Below are positions 25,643-34,056 of a DNA stretch of 64,000 nucleotides, piece by piece. Source of the stretch: Udaeobacter sp025935755 (GTDB lineage: Bacteria; Verrucomicrobiota; Verrucomicrobiia; Chthoniobacterales; UBA10450); contig DASUKN010000061.1 of assembly GCA_036278715.1 (NCBI GenBank), positions 65,982 through 129,981 of the forward strand. Direction: 5' to 3'. Each line of letters starts with the position of its first letter. Position 1 is the stretch's first letter. The notes under the pieces are model-generated. The model saw nothing but the letters and a program-made list of their open reading frames with translations. It made no database searches and was not told the DNA's origin. Made by a program: the position numbers and the translations under genes.

Positions 25643-25655
25643 TAGAAAACGGAAT

Positions 25656-25756
25656 TTTACGTCATTCCGAGCGAAGTCGAGGAATCCCGTTGAAATGAAC
25701 TTGTGCAGTGCCACGGGGTCCTTCGACTCCGTTTCGCTGCGCTTAGGATGACCGTG
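25656..25756. repeat. Dispersed CATTCCGAGCGAAGTCGAGGAATC repeat, copy 1
   Basis: An imperfect long palindrome: 'gtcattccgagcgaagtcga' on one arm and 'tcgactccgtttcgctgcgc' with 'ttaggatgac' on the other. The second copy is at 62295-62392. The element sits immediately upstream of purH and could form a large hairpin in its leader. Confidence 0.85.
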
Positions 25757-25766
25757 TAGCGCAGCT

Positions 25767-26702
25767 TCAACGGTCGAGAAGAACGTTCTTGGCTACGGGA
25801 TACAGCACCGGGCAGCAGCCAATGGTTTCGCAAAATGCTTTGCTGAAATGACTCAGGCTCGAATAGCCTACTTCTGTCGCTGCTTCAGTGACGTTATAAC
25901 GGCCAGTGCGCAACAACTCGGCGGCGCGTTCCATTCGGATATTTCGCAGGTATTGCGGAATGGTGTGACCGACTTCACGCGAGAAAATTCGACTTAGATA
26001 AAATGGGCTGCAGCCGACCTCTTGCCCCAACATTTCCAGCGTCGGCGGATTCGCCAAATCCCGTGTGAGAATGTCTTTCACCCGATCGACTCGTTCGCGC
26101 GCCAGGCGCTTCTGGCGCATGCAGAAAAACTCGGGATCCTTCGCGGCAAAGAAAAACTGTGCCATAAGCTCCAGCGCCTTCCCTTGATACCAGAGAACCT
26201 GCGCAGCTTTGGTGACCGGCGGCTCCGTCAGGCTGGCGACGACGTTCCGCTGTTGCATTGTCATTGGACGCGGCGGCACGACAACGTTCTCATCCTTTTT
26301 GCCGAAAAGAATGCGGCGAATCTCCGGTTCGAGGTCGCCTTCGTTCTGCGCAAGCTGGTTGCGCAAATGCTGGCGTGAAAATTCCAGCGTCACAAACTGA
26401 TGATGATCGTGCGCCCGCCGTGACGCAGGCAGTGGCACATCGGTAACCGCGTAATAACCGCAATTGCCAGGCAGATAGTCGCTCCGTGTGCCGCCGGCCC
26501 CGACGGCTCCATGTCCGCTGAGATTCAAACAAAATTCCAGACTATTCGGATGAAACGTACGTCCCCAGTTAAACACATGCTCGATACGAAAATCGTGCCA
26601 CTCGATCGCGACACCTATCTTATCGACGTCGCCGTACAAGGGACGCCACCCATCTTTCAGTTCGCGCCATGCAGCTTGTTCCGCCGCGCAACCGGGATTC
26701 AT
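25767..26702 (-). CDS. AraC-family transcriptional regulator
   Basis: A 311-residue regulator from the ATG at 26702. The C-terminal about 100 residues hold two helix-turn-helix units: TLEMLGQEVGCSPFYLSRIFSREVG and VTEAATEVGYSSLSHFSKAFCETIG, the AraC/XylS signature. The N-terminal part (GDVDKIGVAIEWHDFRIEHVF, then NLSGHGAVGAGG) looks like a cupin-type sensing domain. The gene starts 10 bases after the DUF5996 gene stops, so they are very probably one operon. The effector is unknown. Confidence 0.9.
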   Translation of the reverse strand: MNPGCAAEQAAWRELKDGWRPLYGDVDKIGVAIEWHDFRIEHVFNWGRTFHPNSLEFCLNLSGHGAVGAGGTRSDYLPGNCGYYAVTDVPLPASRRAHDHHQFVTLEFSRQHLRNQLAQNEGDLEPEIRRILFGKKDENVVVPPRPMTMQQRNVVASLTEPPVTKAAQVLWYQGKALELMAQFFFAAKDPEFFCMRQKRLARERVDRVKDILTRDLANPPTLEMLGQEVGCSPFYLSRIFSREVGHTIPQYLRNIRMERAAELLRTGRYNVTEAATEVGYSSLSHFSKAFCETIGCCPVLYPVAKNVLLDR

Positions 26703-26712
26703 CGTGCGTAAA

Positions 26713-27660
26713 CTACGGGTGCAGGTGGGTAGAATGCAAGGAGGGTTTAACTTCCTCCAAGGCAGCGCGATCCCATTTTCCGAGTGTCGAGGCTGCATCA
26801 TACGTGCTCTGCGCGAATTCAAGCAGGACTTCATCCGGCTTTTCAGCAGTGCGCACATTCTCGTAGGGCAACATGAACTCCCGAAATTTCGGTTCGTAGA
26901 AAGCTGCTGCCGGCTGAACCTTCGCTTCTGGAAATCCCGGCGGTTCGGGATATGCGTACGAATAAAAAATCGGCGTCGGCGCGACCGCGTTGCCGGGCCA
27001 AAAGCCGAGACTACTCACCTCCTGAGAGTAGGCCTCCCGGGTAATTGCATCTGGCAGATGCGGGATCCCGCCAGGGTGCGGGGGGGCCGGACGCCCCGAA
27101 AACCGCGTCACCGCCAGGTCGAAGCTACCCCAGAAGAAATGGACCGGACTGCATTTGCCACAAAAACGCGACCGAAACTCCTTGAACACTCGGTCGCTTT
27201 GTACCAGAACGCGCCAGAAGCGGTTGGCGTATTCCCGATCATAAGAGCGGTGCTCTTCATCTTCGTCAAACGGAATCGGTTCCGGAATTTCGTTAGGCAT
27301 TTTATTAATCGACACGGCCAGATGAAGCTCGTCGAGCGTCTTCATCACAACCCGGTAAAAATCGGCAACGGACCGCGGTTTCAAGTCGATGGATCGCCGC
27401 TCGCCATCGCTCGTGTCGATACGCAGCTGGTGATCAATGAAATCAAAAGTAATCTCGAACGTGCGCACGCCGTGCGGGATCGGTGAGGTCGTTAGGCCGC
27501 GCGAAGTGACATAGAGGGTTACATGCCAGGAGTGGTTTACCCACGGAGTGAGTGTCAGGCGAATCTTGCCGACGATCTGCGTCCACATGTGTAATGTCTC
27601 AGCCGTATCCGTCCATTCTCCGAAAGGTAACGAGGGCCAATACTCAGAAGTATCATTCAT
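26713..27660 (-). CDS. DUF5996 family protein
   Basis: A 315-residue protein starting MNDTSEYWPSLPFGEWTDTAETLHMWTQIVGKIRL, which is the start pattern of the DUF5996 family. Further conserved-looking parts are VNHSWHVTLYVTSRGLTT, CSPVHFFWGSFDLAVTRFSGR and FYSYAYPEPPGF. No catalytic motif is known for the family, and I see no membrane segment or signal peptide. It is followed by an AraC regulator. Its role is unknown. Confidence 0.88.
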   Translation of the reverse strand: MNDTSEYWPSLPFGEWTDTAETLHMWTQIVGKIRLTLTPWVNHSWHVTLYVTSRGLTTSPIPHGVRTFEITFDFIDHQLRIDTSDGERRSIDLKPRSVADFYRVVMKTLDELHLAVSINKMPNEIPEPIPFDEDEEHRSYDREYANRFWRVLVQSDRVFKEFRSRFCGKCSPVHFFWGSFDLAVTRFSGRPAPPHPGGIPHLPDAITREAYSQEVSSLGFWPGNAVAPTPIFYSYAYPEPPGFPEAKVQPAAAFYEPKFREFMLPYENVRTAEKPDEVLLEFAQSTYDAASTLGKWDRAALEEVKPSLHSTHLHP

Positions 27661-27667
27661 TTGTTCG

Positions 27668-27832
27668 TAATTCGTTGAAGCGTTAAAGCGATGAAGCGGG
27701 TTGCCAAATCAAGCTTTAACAAACTCTTGATTTTGAGGAGGGCCAAAGAAATCTCTGGAGAAAGCACTGGCAGGGTATCGCACCGCTCCGCGCTTCAACC
27801 CTTCAATGCTGGAACGCTTAAACCGCAGGCTA
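27668..27832. repeat. Dispersed 'GAAGCGTTAAAGCG' spacer repeats
   Basis: Two stretches, 'cgttgaagcgttaaagcgat' at the left and 'cgcttcaacccttcaatgct' at the right, are in opposite orientation, so the spacer can fold back on itself. It belongs to the same family as 10812-10900 and 11465-11515. Confidence 0.65.
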
Positions 27833-27835
27833 CGC

Positions 27836-28525
27836 CTACTCCCTGTTGATGAAATCCGAAAATGAGCGCTTCACTTTGTCGAACATTCCCCGGGCTTCCT
27901 CTTGTGCTCTGTTGAACCCGTGCTTGAGGGATCGTTTTGCGCTCCTGAAAACACCGGGTCCTTCTTCCTGATCGTAATCGCCTTCCACGTCCTCCATGGT
28001 TGCCCCGGCAAACATGCCCTGCGTTCGCATCACGGTGCCTCGCGTTCCGCCGATATAAATTGTGCCGACGGGACGCGACGCGTTGTTTCGAAGAGTCACG
28101 ATCCACATCGGTTCGCCGCGATCGTCTGTGCGTAATATGTAATCCGCTGTTGCAAAACTGGTGTGCGATGCGTCAGCGGTGTGACTCGCGACTGCGTAGG
28201 CGCCGCTGGAATCCAGGTTTAACTGCGAAAGATCGATCGTCGCTCCTTCAGCCGAACCCGCTACGCCGCGACCTCCGTCGTTGTCAGAATCGATTTTGCC
28301 ATCAGCGATTTCCAGCTCGCGCACGCCGCCCTGTGGATCTTCCACAACAATTTTCCATTTCTCCGGCTGCGGATCGCCGCTCGTGCCGTGAATGGACACG
28401 ATTTGATGCAACGCCTCGCCACCGAGTTCGCTGCCAACGACACGCAATGCTTCGTACGCCGTGGCGTTCGCCTCCGCCCGGACGGGCGCTGTTAAAAGCA
28501 AAAGCCCTACCCACACTCGCCACAT
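27836..28525 (-). CDS. Secreted protein of unknown function
   Basis: A 229-residue product from the ATG at 28525 with a signal peptide (MWRVWVGLLLLTAPVRAEA). The middle contains EKWKIVVEDPQGGVRELEI, a beta-rich part with GAYAVASHTADASHTSFATADYILR, then EPMWIVTLRNNASRPVGTIYI. The C-terminal 60 residues are charged and probably helical. I do not recognise a named family. The gene is divergent from the RsbW-like gene. Confidence 0.7.
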   Translation of the reverse strand: MWRVWVGLLLLTAPVRAEANATAYEALRVVGSELGGEALHQIVSIHGTSGDPQPEKWKIVVEDPQGGVRELEIADGKIDSDNDGGRGVAGSAEGATIDLSQLNLDSSGAYAVASHTADASHTSFATADYILRTDDRGEPMWIVTLRNNASRPVGTIYIGGTRGTVMRTQGMFAGATMEDVEGDYDQEEGPGVFRSAKRSLKHGFNRAQEEARGMFDKVKRSFSDFINRE

Positions 28526-28656
28526 CAGGCAAAATTGAACAGCGCTTTGATTGACTGTCCATCGGCTTTTTGCACGCGTCGGCATCCCGCCGCATGTCGA
28601 AACATGGTCATCCTTGAATCAACAGCTGAAATCTGCTCCCGTTTGCACGAGCTGCG

Positions 28657-29061
28657 ATGAAACGAAGCAAAGTCGAATTTAGCAGTCACACTGCGAACCT
28701 GGCGCTACTGAGGAAATGCGTCCGCGATTTCCTCAAGGGCTATCCATTCTCAGAAAAGCAGCAAATGTTGATGGTGCTCGGCGTGGATGAAGCATGCACG
28801 AACGTCATCCGGTACGCGTACCGTTTGCGAGACGATAAACCGATCTCGTTGCAAATGGAGGGATTACGCAAATGCGTGCGCCTGCGCTTGCGAGACTATG
28901 GGGACAAAGTTTTCCCGCATGAAATGAAAGGCCGGTCGCATGACATGATCAAACCAGGCGGGCTTGGTCTTCACTTGATCCGTTACGCCTTCGACCAGGT
29001 AGATTACATCCACAAACGCCGCGGCACGGAGTTGGTGCTGACAAAAAATCTCGAATCGTGA
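28657..29061 (+). CDS. Anti-sigma-factor-type ATP-binding protein (RsbW-like)
   Basis: A 134-residue stand-alone GHKL ATPase domain of the RsbW/SpoIIAB type. The N-box is LGVDEACTNVIRYAYRL (residues about 45-60) and the G-box region is MIKPGGLGLHLIRYAFDQVDY. Such proteins are serine kinases that bind sigma factors or phosphorylate anti-sigma antagonists (STAS proteins). No STAS, sigma factor or phosphatase gene is adjacent, so its partner is elsewhere. ruvB follows after 86 bases. Confidence 0.88.
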   Translation: MKRSKVEFSSHTANLALLRKCVRDFLKGYPFSEKQQMLMVLGVDEACTNVIRYAYRLRDDKPISLQMEGLRKCVRLRLRDYGDKVFPHEMKGRSHDMIKPGGLGLHLIRYAFDQVDYIHKRRGTELVLTKNLES

Positions 29062-29147
29062 AAGGTGAATTCGAAATTCGTGAATCGTGAACGAAATTCG
29101 ATTTGCCGATGCAACGATTCTCGATGTAACCATTCAGGTTTGTCACC

Positions 29148-30146
29148 ATGAAACCGCCAGAACCAGATGCGGCTTTTGAAATTTCGCTGCGTCCACCGGC
29201 GTTCGCCGAGTTTAACGGCCAGGTAAAAGTCCGCGAGCGCCTCGAGTTAATGGTGGAAGCAGCCAAGAAACGAGGCGACGTCCTCGAGCACATTCTGCTG
29301 AGCGGCCCATCCGGGCTCGGTAAGACAACGCTTGCGTACATCATCGCCAACGCGATGGGCGTGAACATTAAAAATACCAGCGGCCCGGTCATTGAGAAGG
29401 CCGGAGAACTCGCAGGACTTCTTACCAGCCTCGAAAAAGGCGACGTGCTCTTCATCGACGAGATTCATCGACTGCAACCGGCCATCGAGGAGTACCTGTA
29501 CCCGGCGATGGAAGATTACCGGCTCGACATCATCATTGACCAGGGGCCTCAGGCGCGAAGTCTGCGGCTCAATTTGCCAAAGTTCACGTTGGTCGGCGCT
29601 ACGACCCGCGCGGGTATGGTCAGCGCGCCTCTGCGTTCGCGTTTCGGGATGACGGCGCGACTCGATTATTACAACGCTGACGAAATGCAGAAAATCATTG
29701 TGCGCAGTGCTCAGTTGTTAGGCGTGGAAATCGACTCAGCCGGCGCAGCCGAGATCGCGGCACGCTCACGCGGGACTCCGCGCACGGCGAACAATCTGCT
29801 GCGTTGGGTGCGCGATTATGTGCAGGTCAAAGCCGAAGGGAAAATCACTGCCGAACTTGCAGATCGCGCACTGGCCATGCTCGAAATCGATCGGGACGGA
29901 TTCGATCAATGGGATAAACGCATCATTGAGGCATTGATACATAAATTTAATGGCGGTCCTGTTGGGCTGAATTCGCTTGCCGTCGCAGTCGGCGAAGAAG
30001 CCGGAACCATTGAAGAAGTAAACGAGCCGTACTTAATCATGGAAGGCTATCTCAAGCGCACAGCGCAAGGCCGCGTCGCCACTGCAAACGCCTATCGTAA
30101 ACTTGGACTCAAAATGCCGGGAGGCACGCAGGCTGAGCTTCTGTAG
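29148..30146 (+). CDS. ruvB: Holliday junction branch migration helicase RuvB
   Basis: A 332-residue AAA+ motor that works with RuvA and RuvC in recombination. It has Walker A GPSGLGKTT (residues 53-61), Walker B LFIDE (101-105), sensor 1 GATTRAGM, the arginine finger region LRSRFG, and a C-terminal winged helix with EEAGTIEEVNEPYLIMEGYLKRTAQGR. Neither ruvA nor ruvC is next to it. Confidence 0.98.
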   Translation: MKPPEPDAAFEISLRPPAFAEFNGQVKVRERLELMVEAAKKRGDVLEHILLSGPSGLGKTTLAYIIANAMGVNIKNTSGPVIEKAGELAGLLTSLEKGDVLFIDEIHRLQPAIEEYLYPAMEDYRLDIIIDQGPQARSLRLNLPKFTLVGATTRAGMVSAPLRSRFGMTARLDYYNADEMQKIIVRSAQLLGVEIDSAGAAEIAARSRGTPRTANNLLRWVRDYVQVKAEGKITAELADRALAMLEIDRDGFDQWDKRIIEALIHKFNGGPVGLNSLAVAVGEEAGTIEEVNEPYLIMEGYLKRTAQGRVATANAYRKLGLKMPGGTQAELL

Positions 30147-30306
30147 CGTAACGGCTCAGAGGCAAGCGCGGGTCACGCGCAGATCGGAATTCGAATTCAC
30201 CAAAAACTCGAAATCTGTTTCGATTTCTGTGAATTGAAAGGCCTGCAGCGCCGGGTCGGCTTGCAACGGATCGGATCCAACGCGGTCACGTCGCCGCGGC
30301 CACCGC

Positions 30307-31542
30307 TCAGAAAACCCTAAGCAAGCCGTTACTGTAAGTCGCCACTCGCAACCAGGTGTAGGCGCCGCTGCGCAGCCGCACCGCCCAAAAATCGAAATCG
30401 CCGTTCAGCCGGTCGCCAGCCGGGTCGAGCGCTGTGGATCCGGTAATGCCGTGATAATGATCTGCTTCCTCGATGACTTCCTGTTTGAATTTTTGGAAAT
30501 TTTTGAGTGGCTTCGGATGTTGTAATGCCAGGTTCACCACGAAGAGGGCATCGTAAGCAGACAACGCAAACGCATCTGGCGTGATACCGGTGCGCCCTTC
30601 GACTTGATCAGCAATCGGCTGCCAACGATTGCGCAGTGCATCCGGCAATCCAAAAATGGGATTTGGATAACCAACACTTGCGGCAAAACCGGCCGCGCTC
30701 GAATCGCCTGTCAATGCCGCGGAAAGCGCGACCCCATCGCTGCCGTACCAGGCTGTGTTGGCGAGTGTAGGATTGTCCTGTGCTGAATGAAATATATCGA
30801 CGACCTCATCGAACCCCGCGAGATAAATCGCGATCGCAGACGGGCTAATGCCACCGCTAATCAGATTCCCGATCTGGGACGCAACACGGTTGGTTGCGGC
30901 GGAAAAGTCTGAGGTGTTCGGGTCGTAGCGAAACCCTGGAGTGACTCTGCCTCCAAAAGCCTGAAACCTTATCTTCACGGAGTCGTGCAGACCATTGTTA
31001 CCGGCGTCGTTGCGCCAAAGCGGAACAACGGCCCGAATGCCGTCGTGCTGTAACAAAGCTACAAGCGCTTCAGCCTCGCGCCTGTCGTTAGGGCAAAACC
31101 GAAGAATGTTGTCGCCGGGGATGGCGAGCGAAGATGCTGTGCTGCCCTGGCTGATCACCAGAATGTTATTCGCATCTGCGAAAGGTTTTATCATCGCCAC
31201 TTCGGAGCTGGTCTGTGGCCCGATGACGATCTTGACGCCGCGGGAATGGAGGTCCTGAATCGCGTTCAGCGCACGCGATGGATCCTGCTGCGTATCGCGA
31301 ACGAGGAACCGGAATCGCACCGGGTTATACTGAGGATGGATGTTTTGAATATCCGCTGCAGCGATCCGCAATGCGGCTACGGTGTTCCTGCCAAGCGAGA
31401 ACCCCGATCCGTTTAACGACGCCAGCACGCCGATTTTCACTATTCGTTGGGAACTCGCCGCTTGAAGTTCTCCTGTGGGAGTGATGGCCACCAGAAGGAG
31501 TCCACAAACCATGACGCGAAGGAACACCCGAATTTTCATAGG
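30307..31542 (-). CDS. ABC-type branched-chain amino-acid-like substrate-binding protein
   Basis: A 411-residue periplasmic binding protein (type I fold, Peripla_BP_6). It has a signal peptide (MKIRVFLRVMVCGLLLVAITPTGELQAAS), then VKIGVLASLNGSGFSLGRNTVAALRIAAADIQ, VKIVIGPQTSSEVAMIKPFADANNILVISQGSTA, and AYDALFVVNLALQ. There are no permease or ATPase genes nearby, so it is an orphan: either it serves a remote LivHMFG-type transporter or has a sensing role. Ligand unknown. Confidence 0.88.
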   Translation of the reverse strand, partial: PMKIRVFLRVMVCGLLLVAITPTGELQAASSQRIVKIGVLASLNGSGFSLGRNTVAALRIAAADIQNIHPQYNPVRFRFLVRDTQQDPSRALNAIQDLHSRGVKIVIGPQTSSEVAMIKPFADANNILVISQGSTASSLAIPGDNILRFCPNDRREAEALVALLQHDGIRAVVPLWRNDAGNNGLHDSVKIRFQAFGGRVTPGFRYDPNTSDFSAATNRVASQIGNLISGGISPSAIAIYLAGFDEVVDIFHSAQDNPTLANTAWYGSDGVALSAALTGDSSAAGFAASVGYPNPIFGLPDALRNRWQPIADQVEGRTGITPDAFALSAYDALFVVNLALQHPKPLKNFQKFKQEVIEEADHYHGITGSTALDPAGDRLNGDFDFWAVRLRSGAYTWLRVATYSNGLLRVF

Positions 31543-31706
31543 TATCCAATCATCTCCGATGCCACGTGACCCAGTCAAGAACCATCAGCTTGTGTAGCAA
31601 GGATCTTCCAATCAACAGCTTGTGGTACAGGAGTCCCCTAACGACGAGTTGAATGTAATAAAGTTATGCACCCTGAACGATCTCTGTGTTTAACTTGGTA
31701 GTTCGA

Positions 31707-32996
31707 ATGCAACTGAAAGCGGATTTTTTTCAACAGACCGCGAAAGTTTTCACGGTCTCTGAGTTGACGAGAAGCATACGGGGTACGCTTGAGACAAGGT
31801 TTGCTGCTGTCTGGGTCCAGGGAGAAATCTCAAACTACAAATTGCATCCGAGCGGCCATCAATACTTCACGCTCAAAGATCAACGGACCCAGATCTCATG
31901 TGTGATCTGGCGGGACACCATGGTCCCCCAGCGGCAATCGCCTGCCGATGGCGCGCAGGTACAAGTCTACGGCAGCGTCACCGTCTTTGAGGCCCGTGGC
32001 CAATACCAGCTGAATGTTCAGATTCTTCAGCCCCGCGGAGTCGGACTTCTCCAGGCGAAGTTTGAAGCGTTAAAACGCAAGCTTGAGGCGGAAGGTTTAT
32101 TTTCTCAGGAACGGAAACGGGCGTTGCCGAAGTGTCCGCGACGGATCGGGATTGTGACGTCGTTAAGCGGCGCGGCAATCCGCGATGTGCTTAACGTGCT
32201 GCGTCGCCGCGCTCCATGGTTGGAGATTTTGATCAACCCGGTGCGCGTGCAGGGAATCGGGGCGGCACAGGAAATTGCCGTCGCTATTCGCGACTTCACC
32301 AAGCCTAACGAGATGTTTGCCCCTGTCGATCTCATCCTGGTGACACGCGGGGGAGGCAGCATTGAAGATCTGTGGGAGTTCAACGAGGAAATCGTCGCCC
32401 GGGCCATATCCCATTCGGCCATACCCGTCGTATCCGCGGTCGGTCACGAAATTGATTTTACCATATGCGATTTCGTCGCGGACCTCCGCGCGCCTACTCC
32501 GAGCGCAGCGGCCGAGTTGATTGTTCCAGATGTGATCGATCTGCAGCGTCAGCTCGACCGCTGCTCGCGCACGCTGGGGCGTCAGTTGCTCAGCCGCATT
32601 CGCGATGTTCAACAACGGCTGGACCACGGGCGCGAAAACTTACGCCGCTGTCTTGCGCACAAGATCGAGGGGTACAAACGCGGATTGGATCATGCGGTTC
32701 GCGTTATGCAAGCCCGCAGTCCGATGCGCGAGCTGATGATGCGCCGCAATTATGTGGCCGATTTGCGCCGGCGACTGCTTGCCTCTCCTGTGCGAGTTAT
32801 CGAAAACGCAAGGCACCGCTTCAGCCGCATCGAAGGTATCTTGCGCGTGATGGGACCCGAAGCGACGCTGCGCCGGGGTTACAGCATCACCACGAACGAT
32901 GGAGGCCAAATCATCCGGACTACTTCGGCCGTTACATCCAAGTCCAGAATCCGTACCCGTGTGAGTGATGGCGAGTTCGATTCAGAAGTTCTCTAA
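31707..32996 (+). CDS. xseA: Exodeoxyribonuclease VII large subunit
   Basis: A 429-residue large subunit of exonuclease VII, which degrades single-stranded DNA. The N-terminal OB fold is FTVSELTRSIRGTLETRFAAVWVQGEISNYK with HQYFTLKDQRTQISCVIW. The catalytic domain has IGIVTSLSGAAIRDVLNVLRRRAP, LVTRGGGSIEDLWEFNEE and VSAVGHEIDFTICDFVADLRAPTPSAAAE. A GTG- or ATG-type start further upstream (31686) is possible; MQLKADFF is preferred. The small subunit xseB does not follow directly. Confidence 0.96.
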   Translation: MQLKADFFQQTAKVFTVSELTRSIRGTLETRFAAVWVQGEISNYKLHPSGHQYFTLKDQRTQISCVIWRDTMVPQRQSPADGAQVQVYGSVTVFEARGQYQLNVQILQPRGVGLLQAKFEALKRKLEAEGLFSQERKRALPKCPRRIGIVTSLSGAAIRDVLNVLRRRAPWLEILINPVRVQGIGAAQEIAVAIRDFTKPNEMFAPVDLILVTRGGGSIEDLWEFNEEIVARAISHSAIPVVSAVGHEIDFTICDFVADLRAPTPSAAAELIVPDVIDLQRQLDRCSRTLGRQLLSRIRDVQQRLDHGRENLRRCLAHKIEGYKRGLDHAVRVMQARSPMRELMMRRNYVADLRRRLLASPVRVIENARHRFSRIEGILRVMGPEATLRRGYSITTNDGGQIIRTTSAVTSKSRIRTRVSDGEFDSEVL

Positions 32997-33034
32997 CAGA
33001 GCAACACCCGCATTCAGAGAAACTTGTTTGGAGT

Positions 33035-33283
33035 CTAGGGTTGAACTCGATTCACGTGTGAGAAGACGTTTTCCATTCGGTCCGCCGCCGATTCATCCGG
33101 CAGCGAACTTTCAGATGCCTGCCAGGTCGTCTGTGTGTTCAACCCTGAACGAACGGTCGGACTATAGTTGTTAGGCCCGTTACTTTGTGCTTCAGCCCCT
33201 CCCTGCCCGATTTCCGCCGCAGTTAAGGCTATAAAACCCGCTGCTACAGCAGCAGCCACTTTTGCTTCAACAGATAATTTCAT
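33035..33283 (-). CDS. Small secreted protein
   Basis: An 82-residue product from the ATG at 33283, preceded by AAGGAT, a good Shine-Dalgarno sequence. The signal-like N-terminus is VAAAVAAGFIALTAAEIGQGGAEA. The mature part is Asn/Ser rich (NGPNNYSPTVRSGLNTQTTWQ) with no known fold. It lies tail to tail with xseA, with 38 bases between. Function unknown; calling it a gene rests on the start site and leader. Confidence 0.55.
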   Translation of the reverse strand: MKLSVEAKVAAAVAAGFIALTAAEIGQGGAEAQSNGPNNYSPTVRSGLNTQTTWQASESSLPDESAADRMENVFSHVNRVQP

Positions 33284-33507
33284 ATCCTTCACTGGTGGTT
33301 ACGTTCGCCAATGCCTCTCGACCGAGATCCTACACTGGCTTTTGATACACGATTCGAATTACATCCCGCTGGTGGATGTTCTGGTAACACAACTTGGAGT
33401 TAGATACTGAACTCCGCAGCGGGGGTAACTTCCTCGAATGGGCGGAACTGCAGGGTTGTGACAAACGCTGCGGTAAAAAATTTGCCGCAGCTCGCGCGGA
33501 CTACTTT

Positions 33508-34038
33508 CTACGATTTGATGATCACCAACGTGCCGATGTGCGCGGCATTATAGAATTGGCGTGCCTTCCAGTAAGGCATTCGGATACATCCGTGTGATGC
33601 GGGCACGCCTGGCAGATAACCCTGGTGCAATCCGTAACCTGGCGAGAATTCCAGAAAGTAGGGCATCGGCGATCCAACAAAGTGCGAATGCGGCGGTTTC
33701 GCGGCGCGGCGGATATCGACGTTAGCCTTTACGACGCGGCCAGAGTCATCGAGGTAGTCACCGTAAATGCTCGAGCGATGATCCTGGTCCTTGCGAATCA
33801 CTCGAAACCGGCCAACAGGAGTACGGTAACCTTCGCGGCCACTGGAGATCCGCGATGATGCCGTTCTCTGCCCGGCCCGATAGAGATACGCTTCCTGTGC
33901 CCGTAAACTCACGACGATTGTCGGTCGTCCTGAATGAGACTCCGGCAGGTTCGAGGTCACCATGTCTGTCACGGTGCTGCAGCCCGTCAAACTGACGAGC
34001 GTTGCCCAAAAAGCCAACAACTGCGCAGACCGATTCAT
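33508..34038 (-). CDS. L,D-transpeptidase (YkuD domain) lipoprotein
   Basis: A 176-residue protein with a lipoprotein signal (MNRSAQLLAFWATLVSLTGC, lipobox LTGC). A YkuD domain follows: IVVSLRAQEAYLYRAGQRTASSRISSGREGYRTPVGRFRV, then the catalytic motif VPASHGCIRMP with the nucleophilic Cys near residue 151. These enzymes make 3-3 cross-links in peptidoglycan or attach lipoproteins to it. The next gene downstream on the same strand encodes another envelope-type protein. Confidence 0.93.
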   Translation of the reverse strand: MNRSAQLLAFWATLVSLTGCSTVTDMVTSNLPESHSGRPTIVVSLRAQEAYLYRAGQRTASSRISSGREGYRTPVGRFRVIRKDQDHRSSIYGDYLDDSGRVVKANVDIRRAAKPPHSHFVGSPMPYFLEFSPGYGLHQGYLPGVPASHGCIRMPYWKARQFYNAAHIGTLVIIKS

Positions 34039-34056
34039 ACATTCGATACCGGACGG

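Noticed and set aside
26704..27486. 260-codon plus-strand frame
   Set aside because: Antisense to the DUF5996 gene and without any recognisable domain.
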